Part shown: positions 41,556 to 47,908 of the stretch, one piece after another | How the letters are laid out: each line of letters starts with the position of its first letter | Numbering within the stretch: the stretch's first letter is position 1 | Assembly: GCA_029262735.1 (NCBI GenBank) | Contig: JAJCYY010000061.1 | Span: 1 to 47,908, forward strand | Direction of reading: 5' to 3' | Origin: Chloroflexota bacterium | Lineage (GTDB): Bacteria > Chloroflexota > Dehalococcoidia > Lucifugimonadales > Lucifugimonadaceae | DNA length: 47,908 nt | The notes under the pieces: generated by a model | What the model was told of the DNA's origin: nothing | What the model saw: only the letters and a program-made list of their open reading frames with translations | Databases searched by the model: none | Position numbers and translations under genes: made by a program

Positions 41556-42500
41556 TCAGTCGAGAGGCGGCAAGTTCACGCCCAGGATCACCCGCAGGTA
41601 GTTGACGTTGTGGGCCAGGTAGTCGTCGACGGCAAGGTCGAGATTTCCGCCGATCGCGTCGAAGCCATCGTCGCCCTCTCGCGGGCCGTCCATGTCGAAC
41701 ACGACCCATCCCTTGTAGTGCCGGTCTCGCAACAGCTTCATCACGGCCGGGAAGTCCACGCCCCCACCACCCATGTTGTGATACACGCTGGCTTCGGCAT
41801 GCTGTTCCCGGGTCGGGGTCGTCTTGATGCCGCGGTACTTCGCATAAGTGTCCTTCAGGTGCACCTCAGCAATGCGCGGCAGGTAGTCGCTCATGACCCG
41901 GACTGCATCCATGCCGCCCAGGGTCAGGTGCCCGGTGTCAGGGGTGAACCACACGTACTCAGGATCGGTCAGGTCGAGCATGGCACGGACCTCGTGCTCA
42001 CGCTCTATCGGACCCCAGATGTGCGGGTGCGGCGCCAGGCGAATCCCCATTTCGATCGTCTGGCGACCTATCTCGTTCAGCGTATCGGCAACCCTCTTTA
42101 GCTGGTCTTCCGATGTGCCGCCGACCGGGCGAACGCCCATGTTGCACTTCCATAGGTCGCAACCGAACGGCTGAAGGAAGTCACGGGCAAATGCCACATG
42201 GTCGGCGATGGTCTTCGATGTCTCCTCAGGATCGATGAAGTTGGTCGACTGCCCCTTCGCCCCGTTCGAGACATCGATCAGCGTCACGCCCGACTCAGCG
42301 AACTTCTCCTTGAGTGCCAGCGGGTCGGAACGGTGGTCCTCAATCTGCTTCGCATAAGGCTCAATACCTTGCAGGCCAAGTGCGGCAATCCGCTTAATCC
42401 CCCACTCGATCGGGTGACGGGCGTCCCACAGGGAGCTGGTGGAGCCGTAAAGGATGTCCGGGTTTTCGGGATCCAGAGGTCGATGAGATGCCGCGGGCAT
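41556..42500 (-). CDS. Sugar phosphate isomerase/epimerase family TIM-barrel protein
   Basis: A 314-residue cytoplasmic protein of the xylose-isomerase-like TIM-barrel (AP endonuclease 2) family, whose members isomerise or dehydrate sugars and inositols. Seen: YGSTSSLWDARHPIEWGIKRIAALGLQGIEPYAKQ at the start (first strand and helix), LAPHPHIWGPIERE, the metal-site strand VWFTPDTGHLTLGGMDAV, RIAEVHLKDTYAKYRG, and GGGGVDFPAVMKLLRDRHYKGWVVFDMDGP with the last metal-ligand region. Asp and His residues at GHL, HLKD and FDMD fit the metal site. IolE-type inosose dehydratases are the nearest look-alikes, but assignment to a reaction is not possible by eye. It stands alone between the PPDK-like gene and tRNA-Ala. 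Confidence 0.9.
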   Translation of the reverse strand: MPAASHRPLDPENPDILYGSTSSLWDARHPIEWGIKRIAALGLQGIEPYAKQIEDHRSDPLALKEKFAESGVTLIDVSNGAKGQSTNFIDPEETSKTIADHVAFARDFLQPFGCDLWKCNMGVRPVGGTSEDQLKRVADTLNEIGRQTIEMGIRLAPHPHIWGPIEREHEVRAMLDLTDPEYVWFTPDTGHLTLGGMDAVRVMSDYLPRIAEVHLKDTYAKYRGIKTTPTREQHAEASVYHNMGGGGVDFPAVMKLLRDRHYKGWVVFDMDGPREGDDGFDAIGGNLDLAVDDYLAHNVNYLRVILGVNLPPLD

Positions 42501-42688
42501 AGTGCGCTTCCTCAGACTTGTGTTGCAGTGGTGAAGGAGGATAGCTCTATTGGCCGCAACCGGCCAACGGTGATGCCCGCAGACGGCTCTGTTGGGCTGG
42601 CTTTAGGATTCTGCGGCTCACGACCGCTTCGCCAAAATTAGGACGCCGCCCCAGAAGAGGAGACGGCGGTTCTGTCTTTAGTACCTTT

Positions 42689-42764
42689 TGGTGGAGCTGG
42701 AGGGATTCGAACCCTCTACCTCCTGCTTGCAAAGCAGGCGCTCTCCCAATTGAGCTACAGCCCC
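42689..42764 (-). tRNA. tRNA-Ala (UGC anticodon)
   Basis: Reads GGGGCTG at the 5' end pairing with CAGCTCC, a D-arm with AGCTCAATTGGGAGAGC, anticodon stem CCTGC/GCAGG around loop TTTGCAA (anticodon TGC), T-arm with GGTTCGAATCC, discriminator A and an encoded CCA (42689-42691). Total 76 bases including CCA. Confidence 0.97.
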
Positions 42765-43187
42765 GTTTGATGGCGTTCAGCGAAGTGGGCGGAAACACAT
42801 CCTGTGCTGGTGGTCCACCGGTTGCCAGAAACGACTGAAGGACGCTGGCGATAATGTCCGATTTTCGCTGAGGGTGTAATTGTAACGCTCTGAGAAGCAC
42901 GGTTACCCCGCAAACTCCGCCAAATCAGGGTCGGAGGCTGCTATTTTGGCCACCGAATAAGCCTGATGAGGCCTCAGCCACAAAGATAATCGGATAGAGG
43001 ACGCTTATCGAAGATTTTCTTCAGAGTAGGGCTGTGAATGGAGGCGCTGAACGACTCGGGAATCTCCTTCCTGACAATCTATGAGAGTGTCTGGCGGATT
43101 CCCCGTCTCATTGCTTCTTGCACCGTGAGACCACCCGAACAACGGCCGGTGATCTGTGCTGAGCCTTGAAAGGACCGACTCGGGGAT
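42765..43187. other. 420-bp interval without a recognisable gene
   Basis: Between the tRNA-Ala promoter side and the end of the coiled-coil gene. I see no protein-like frame, repeat or strong hairpin. The first 150 bases probably include the tRNA promoter. Confidence 0.55.
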
Positions 43188-43688
43188 TTACCTGCGACGT
43201 CGCACTCGGCGAATCCGCCGCTTTCGCACTCTCTTCTTCGGCACACCGTCCTCAATGCGAGTGAAGAGATCGAGCATTCGCTGGACGGTCGAAATACGCG
43301 CTGCGAGCAGGTCCTGGGTGCGTTGGACGAAAAGCCGCCTGGCCTTGAGGTTTGATGTGACAGTCTCCAGCCGTTCTTGCTGGAACTCAAAATCAGGCTC
43401 ATCGCCGAGCCGCTGATCGCTCTGGGCGTCCAGTGCAAGAGCACTGGATCCGTCGATCATCACAGATGCGCCAGCGGGCCGCTTCTCAAGACCTTTTTTG
43501 AGCGACGCTTCCCTGGCCGCAAGCGTCATGACCTGGCGGCTCGCCACTTCGATCTCAGCCCGCAGCTTTTCGATCTCCACCAGGATGCTGGAGACCTTGC
43601 CGGAAAGGTCCGCCACGCGGGTAGGGATGCCCCTTGGGGTGGTCTCATCCCGCCTGAGCAGGAGCCGTTCTATTCGAGGATCACGCAA
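43188..43688 (-). CDS. Coiled-coil protein with strongly basic C-terminus
   Basis: A 166-residue protein I do not recognise. It starts at TTG 43688, with GGAG six bases upstream. Seen: a charged N-terminus; two long heptad-like helical stretches (VSSILVEIEKLRAEIEVASRQVMTL and the segment FEFQQERLETVTSNLKARRLFVQRTQDL, given here in part), suggesting a coiled-coil hairpin; then an extremely basic tail KKRVRKRRIRRVRRRR. The tail suggests binding to nucleic acid, ribosome or membrane phospholipid. No neighbour on the same strand; the tRNA-Ala gene lies 420 bp downstream and the histidine kinase is divergent. Codon use is consistent with a real gene. Confidence 0.65.
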   Translation of the reverse strand: MRDPRIERLLLRRDETTPRGIPTRVADLSGKVSSILVEIEKLRAEIEVASRQVMTLAAREASLKKGLEKRPAGASVMIDGSSALALDAQSDQRLGDEPDFEFQQERLETVTSNLKARRLFVQRTQDLLAARISTVQRMLDLFTRIEDGVPKKRVRKRRIRRVRRRR

Positions 43689-44097
43689 CTGAAGCTCCGA
43701 GGGTTTCTCGAATACCCGCCTGTGTTCGTGTATGTGTCAATTTGGTACAGGCGCGCCTCTGAACTGAATCTACAACCGGTCAACCTGTGCCGGAACCGGT
43801 AAAACGCACACGTTGATTCGGGCAATTCGCAGTAGATGACCGCCTTGCCGAGGACCGCCTGGGGCTATTCGTATCTGGTTCCTTGCGTACTTCCGCAACT
43901 TAGTGAGTGATCTCGCCGCTGCGAAGAGACCTGAACTCAACGACGATGATTCGATGGGACTTGTGAGTTAAGCCGTACTGAAGGGCGCTCGCACTACATG
44001 CGCGCTCGCCTCGCGTGGGGCTGCTCGACTCGATTCTGGCACTAAACGCCTCAATACCGAGATAAGCGATCCAATTTCATTGCATTACGACAGAAAT
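43689..44097. other. 409-bp divergent intergenic region
   Basis: Separates the coiled-coil gene (minus) from the histidine kinase (plus) and should contain both promoters. AACCGGT, which includes the palindrome ACCGGT, occurs at 43774-43780 and again 20 bp later at 43794-43800. No gene was recognised. Confidence 0.5.
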
Positions 44098-46734
44098 ATG
44101 AACGCTGAGACTGCACGGTGGCTGTGGACCGAAGCGGTGAACGTTCCACTGATCGTGTTGAACCTGAATGAGCGCCAGATCGTGACGCTCAACAGCGAGG
44201 CGTCTGCGCTCCTGGGTAGATCTGGCACCGAACTCGAAGGAAAGCCCTCGTCCCTGCTCCTCCCTGACTACCTGCTGCCACCGCCTGAGGTCGTCTCTCA
44301 GTGGGTTGAAGAGGCGGCCGGCGGCCAGTCGGCTGGCCTTTCCATCGACATACTCGTCGAGAGTCCGGGTGCAACACCAGTTCGCTTAGGTGCCCATATC
44401 GGCCCGCTCGACGGTTCTGGTGGGCATGTCCTGTTGACGCTGGAGGAGCCAGACGACGTTGGGAAGTCTGGAACCGGCCAGGCCGACGATATTTTGCTCG
44501 GGCTTATGAGTGATATCGGCAGGATTGTTGGATCTTCGCTCGATCTTGAGGCGGTAAGCCAGCGGTTTGCGATCGCCTTGATGCATGTGGTCCCTGCGGA
44601 GCACGTGGCGATTCACCTGGTGGCCGACGAAGGCGAGTCGTTGCAGCTCATTTTTTCGACCGGCCACGGAGTTTTCGGACCCTCGATTCAGCCGACCGAT
44701 CATGGACCTGTGTCCCGTGCCATTCAGTCCGGTACCGCTGTGCTGATAAACGAGCAAGAAATTGAAGGAATCCGGAAGACCGGGACTGCGGCGGCATGGC
44801 CTGACGAAATTGGCACCGGCGTGTTGACCGCATGTTGCGTACCGCTGATCGCTAGCGGTGAGTGCATCGGTGTTGCTCTGCTGGCATCGGCACTTGGCAG
44901 CGCTTTCACGCCTGAAGACCTGGAGCTGCTTGAGCACGCCAGCAGCCAGGTGGCGGGCGCAATCTCGAACCTGATGCTTCACGAGCAACTGGCTGAAGGG
45001 GCGTTGGAACGAGATGTATTGGCCAACATTGCCCGCCTCGGGAGCGCTGTGACCGATTTCGCAGGAGCAATGCCGGGAATCGCTTCTGAGGTCAAACGGT
45101 TCATGCCGATCTCGGAGCTGTGTGTGTACGAGCCGGACGATGTGTCGGGTGAGTTGGCACGCGCTTATATCTGGACAGACTCAGGCAGAGAGGCCGATCT
45201 GGACGCTGAGAGTCTGGATGAGGCGTCTGCGGATCGAGAGACCATATTCGGTGGAGCGAGCACCGTCGTATCAACTGTCAGACTGGCAAATGTTGATCTG
45301 ACCTCAGCGTCTGTCACTTCCCCGTTGCGGTTCGGTGGTGAAGTGATCGGAACTCTTACGGCAATATCGGCGGGTGATGAAACATATGCGGTACGAGAGG
45401 CAACATTCACTTCGCTGGTGGCCAGCCAGATCGCAGGTGCAGTCCACACCGCGAGGGTATACCGCAACCAGCAACGCGAGTCGAACCTGAGACGGTCTCT
45501 TGCCCAGATCAGCCTCGCAGCAAGCCGGGACCTGGCGCCGAACAGCGTTTTTGAACGAATCGCCAATGAAGTGGCTGAGCTGATCGAATATGACCTGTTC
45601 GCGATCGCATTACAAACACCTGACCGATCTGGCCTGAATGTGCGGTTTCATATCGGTAACGACGAGGTGCTGAAGCTTTACCAGGAATCCGGACCAGCGG
45701 CTACAACTGACATGGCCGAGTGGCGCGAGACGGTGATCCGTACAGCGTCCAGATCCGCCAGGTTCTCCAATTTAGCTAGGCAGGGCATCAACTCACTTAT
45801 CGAAGTCTCGCTGGGAACAAAGGAGAGCGGGGCAACGGGATATCTGCTGGTCGGCGCGAGCGACGTTACCGCGTTCACAGAGCGGGAGTTGCAGATGCTG
45901 GCGCAGGTGGCAGCGCAGGTGACACCGGCAATTCAAAACGCCACTGCCCATGAACAGGCCGTTGCCCTGGCTGAGGCCAGGATGTCTGAGGCTCGCGCTG
46001 AGGCTCGGAGCCTTGAGCTGGAGAAGATCAATGATGCGAAGAGCCGGTTCCTGAGCATTGTGTCGCACGAACTGCGAACGCCGTTGACCAGCATCATCGC
46101 CTACGCGGAGCTGCTCGAACGCAACGTTGGCAAAAACATGAGCGAGAAGCAGATCAAGCAGGCGGCAATCATCAACAAGAGCGCCATGCATCTCAGGTTC
46201 CTGATCAGCGACCTACTTGATGTGTCCCGGATTGAGTCTGGCAATCTCTCGTTGGACATGTCCACCTTTGAACTCGGTGAAACTGTCAGGGACGTCGTCG
46301 ACCAGTTCGAGCCGGTGCTTGCGGAAAAAGACCAGAGGTTTGATGCACACATTGCAAGCGAGAGCATCCGGCTGTATGCCGATCGGTCTCGCATCATGCA
46401 GGTGGTCAGCAATCTTGTTGAGAACGCGTCCAAGTACTCGGCTGCCAACACCGTTGTGACCGTCAGCGTTCATCGCAGCGGTAACGAGGTCCTGATCACG
46501 GTTGCGGATGAGGGGATCGGTATTTCGGAAGATGATCTGCGACAGCTTTTTGTGCCATTTTTCAGAGCGAACAGCGAGTTGACCCGAACGGAGCCTGGGA
46601 CCGGACTTGGCCTGGCGCTCGTGAAGAACATCGCAGAGCTCCACGGAGGTCACGTTTCCGTGGAGAGCGCGCCCGGTAAGGGATCGACCTTTTCGGTGGC
46701 GTTGCGAGCGACCTCACGCGAGCAGGCAGCCTGA
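44098..46734 (+). CDS. PAS/GAF-domain sensor histidine kinase
   Basis: An 878-residue cytoplasmic sensor kinase. The frame opens at TTG 44080, but the ATG at 44098 begins the PAS-like sequence; neither has a strong ribosome site. Order seen: PAS domain (about 1-110, VPLIVLNLNERQIVTLNSEASALLG), three successive GAF-type domains (about 130-300, 305-470 and 480-640, each closing with a long helix such as ASSQVAGAISNLMLHEQ), HisKA dimerisation with phospho-acceptor His657 in IVSHELRTPLTSII, and HATPase_c with the N box NLVENASKYS, VADEGIGIS and GTGLGLALVKNIAELHGG. No transmembrane segment, so it senses internal or diffusible signals. No response regulator is adjacent: an orphan kinase in this window. 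Confidence 0.95.
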   Translation: MNAETARWLWTEAVNVPLIVLNLNERQIVTLNSEASALLGRSGTELEGKPSSLLLPDYLLPPPEVVSQWVEEAAGGQSAGLSIDILVESPGATPVRLGAHIGPLDGSGGHVLLTLEEPDDVGKSGTGQADDILLGLMSDIGRIVGSSLDLEAVSQRFAIALMHVVPAEHVAIHLVADEGESLQLIFSTGHGVFGPSIQPTDHGPVSRAIQSGTAVLINEQEIEGIRKTGTAAAWPDEIGTGVLTACCVPLIASGECIGVALLASALGSAFTPEDLELLEHASSQVAGAISNLMLHEQLAEGALERDVLANIARLGSAVTDFAGAMPGIASEVKRFMPISELCVYEPDDVSGELARAYIWTDSGREADLDAESLDEASADRETIFGGASTVVSTVRLANVDLTSASVTSPLRFGGEVIGTLTAISAGDETYAVREATFTSLVASQIAGAVHTARVYRNQQRESNLRRSLAQISLAASRDLAPNSVFERIANEVAELIEYDLFAIALQTPDRSGLNVRFHIGNDEVLKLYQESGPAATTDMAEWRETVIRTASRSARFSNLARQGINSLIEVSLGTKESGATGYLLVGASDVTAFTERELQMLAQVAAQVTPAIQNATAHEQAVALAEARMSEARAEARSLELEKINDAKSRFLSIVSHELRTPLTSIIAYAELLERNVGKNMSEKQIKQAAIINKSAMHLRFLISDLLDVSRIESGNLSLDMSTFELGETVRDVVDQFEPVLAEKDQRFDAHIASESIRLYADRSRIMQVVSNLVENASKYSAANTVVTVSVHRSGNEVLITVADEGIGISEDDLRQLFVPFFRANSELTRTEPGTGLGLALVKNIAELHGGHVSVESAPGKGSTFSVALRATSREQAA

Positions 46735-46870
46735 CGGTTCTCCAGGGAGTCGGGGAACAAGGCTCGACTTCACTGCCGCAATAGCTGCTGTGGCTGTGAA
46801 TTACTCAGTTTGACTCAGCCAACCAGCAGAGGTCAGCGTCGCGCGTTCCGGTATCCTTGAGTCCTGATGA

Positions 46871-46944
46871 TCCCGGGTCGTTCAATGGTAGGACTGAGGA
46901 CTTTGAATCCTCCAATCTTGGTTCGAATCCAAGCCCGGGAACCA
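46871..46944 (+). tRNA. tRNA-Gln (UUG anticodon)
   Basis: TCCCGGG pairs with CCCGGGA (a U1-A72 end, as usual for glutamine tRNA). The anticodon stem GAGGA/TCCTC encloses CTTTGAA (anticodon TTG). The T-arm has GGTTCGAATCC, with discriminator A and an encoded CCA. Confidence 0.96.
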
Positions 46945-46980
46945 GTTCATTTTCGTCTACCCGTTCAGGTACGAACAAAC

Positions 46981-47015
46981 AAAAGGGCCGTGGCAACAAC
47001 TGCCACGGCCCTTTT
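46981..47015. terminator. Bidirectional Rho-independent terminator
   Basis: AGGGCCGTGGCA and TGCCACGGCCCT form a 12-bp perfect stem with the 5-base loop ACAAC, flanked by AAAA on the left and TTTTT on the right. It serves both the plus-strand tRNA-Gln and the minus-strand ABC ATPase gene. Confidence 0.92.
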
Positions 47016-47036
47016 TAGTTTCAGAACTGGCCCGGT

Positions 47037-47908
47037 CTATGCCCCGGTGAACGAATCGCTCTGGACCTCTTCGTCGACGGACAGAGACAGGTTGACTCCG
47101 GCCTCGTTCGCCGCATCGATCGTGCTCCACGGCGTGACCGATACCCAGTGGTCGGGTTCGATCTCGGTGAGTTGTGGTCGCGTCTTGGCGTATTCGTGGT
47201 CCGGGTCGACCGGCAGCGGCGTCCGAGACATGAACACATCACCAGGAGGCGGGTCGACTGGCGAGACCACCTCTCCGGGGAGGATGATCTCCTCACGATC
47301 AATGTCAGGGTGTGAAGGGAGAGCAGCCGAAAGCAGTGCGTTCGTGTATAGATGCGTCGGCCTCTTGAAGATCAACTCTGTGTCACCCATTTCCTGGACG
47401 ACACCAAGGTACATGACCGCAGTGCGGTGGCACATGTAACGGACGGTTGCCAGGTTGTGAGCGACCATGAGGTACGCCAGGCCGTGCTCTTCCTGCAGGT
47501 CAACCAGCAGGTTCATGATCTGGGCACGAATGGAAACGTCAAGTGCCGAGACTGGCTCATCGAGTGTGATGATCTTCGGGTTGAGAGCCAGCGCGCGTGC
47601 GATGCCGATTCGCTGTCTCTGTCCACCCGAGAATTCATGCGGATAGAGGTTTCCCTGGTAGGCGTTGAGACCGACCTCGGTTAGCAGTTCACCAACACGA
47701 GTGCGGGTCTGCCCTCTCGTCATCGTAGTGGCGATTTCTAGCGGTTCCGCAACGATCGAATTGACCCGCATCCTGGGGTTCAGAGAGGACCACGGGTCTT
47801 GGAACACCGCCTGGATAGAGGTCCGGAACTCCTTGCGGCCGGCCTTGGTGAGGGACTTGACGTTGACGCCCTCAAAGTAAATGTCGCCGGGCGGTTCTTT
47901 GTCGGCCG
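47037..47908 (-). CDS. Oligopeptide/dipeptide ABC transporter ATP-binding protein (OppF/DppF-like), 5'-truncated by window edge
   Basis: The C-terminal 290 or so residues of a peptide-uptake ATPase; the frame is open to the right edge, so the start and Walker A motif lie outside. Seen: ...QAVFQDPWSSLNPRM (Q-loop region), ABC signature HEFSGGQRQRIGIARAL, Walker B KIITLDEPVSALDVS, H-loop LMVAHNLATVRYM, and the oligopeptide-transporter C-terminal region with RPTHLYTNALLSAALPS and VVSPVDPPPGDVFMSRTPL. The last 50 residues are acidic and less typical. It could serve the peptide-binding proteins at 22.8-26.8 kb, but it is 20 kb away on the other strand, so linkage is only suggestive. A strong bidirectional terminator follows the stop codon. 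Confidence 0.93.
   Translation of the reverse strand, partial: ADKEPPGDIYFEGVNVKSLTKAGRKEFRTSIQAVFQDPWSSLNPRMRVNSIVAEPLEIATTMTRGQTRTRVGELLTEVGLNAYQGNLYPHEFSGGQRQRIGIARALALNPKIITLDEPVSALDVSIRAQIMNLLVDLQEEHGLAYLMVAHNLATVRYMCHRTAVMYLGVVQEMGDTELIFKRPTHLYTNALLSAALPSHPDIDREEIILPGEVVSPVDPPPGDVFMSRTPLPVDPDHEYAKTRPQLTEIEPDHWVSVTPWSTIDAANEAGVNLSLSVDEEVQSDSFTGA

Noticed and set aside
42547..42900. Minus-strand reading frame of about 117 codons
   Set aside because: It runs straight through the tRNA-Ala gene and has no ribosome site or protein-like composition.

Overview
The window looks like a chromosomal segment of an uncultured Chloroflexota bacterium (Dehalococcoidia/SAR202-like). This is an inference from gene style: a very large ATP-dependent LuxR (LAL/MalT-type) regulator, secreted proteins with PTPTP and GTGG linkers, split PEP-utilising enzymes, family-5 peptide-binding proteins and a multi-GAF histidine kinase. 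There is no 16S gene in the window to prove it. Base composition is moderately GC-rich throughout, with two AT-richer gene-poor gaps (about 10.6-12.0 kb and 27.55-28.1 kb). No rRNA, CRISPR array, insertion sequence or phage gene was seen.

Layout. (1) 0.1-1.5 kb: a nucleotide-sugar dehydrogenase. (2) 1.7-10.6 kb, all minus strand: an efflux/stress regulon made of a 925-residue LAL regulator, an SRPBCC protein, a DrrA/DrrB-like ABC exporter (genes overlapping by 4 bp), a zinc-free MDR oxidoreductase and an MMPL transporter. The two transcription units carry the same 41-bp element about 80-90 bp before their first gene, a candidate binding site for the LAL regulator. (3) 10.6-12.0 kb: gene-poor. 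(4) 12.0-30.7 kb, all plus strand: an extracytoplasmic protein cluster. It holds a 2229-residue modular protein (nine carboxypeptidase-regulatory-like domains, nine copies of an FYAV...WEDPG domain, a cohesin-like domain and a dockerin-like end), a GTGG/PTP-linker protein, a membrane-anchored protein with a second cohesin-like domain, two tandem peptide-binding proteins each with an N-terminal EF-hand module, a small lipoprotein with one WEDPG domain, and an Ig-like protein ending in the same EF-hand module.

(5) 31.1-32.9 kb: an ECF sigma factor and, unusually upstream of it and overlapping, a one-span membrane protein with a PTETPE-repeat tail (putative anti-sigma factor). (6) 32.9-33.56 kb: a hairpin-rich non-coding gap. 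(7) 33.6-39.1 kb, plus strand: PKD-PepSY protein, Pro-rich anchored protein, ApbE flavin transferase, and a ferric-reductase-like membrane/[2Fe-2S]/FAD-NAD oxidoreductase fusion. This is a likely membrane redox module. (8) 39.2-42.5 kb, minus strand: unknown protein, a frameshifted PEP-utilising-enzyme partner, a stand-alone PEP/pyruvate-binding ATP-grasp protein and a sugar-phosphate isomerase-like TIM barrel. (9) 42.7-47.9 kb: tRNA-Ala(UGC), a coiled-coil protein, an orphan PAS/GAF3 histidine kinase, tRNA-Gln(UUG), a bidirectional terminator, and an oligopeptide ABC ATPase running off the right edge.

The most interesting candidate system is region 4. EF-hand modules bracketed by two cysteines sit on peptide-binding and surface proteins, while cohesin-like domains with a conserved cysteine pair sit on the giant protein and on a membrane-anchored protein. 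That is compatible with a cohesin/dockerin-like surface assembly devoted to peptide capture. The domain calls come from reading the sequence; the assembly itself is a hypothesis.
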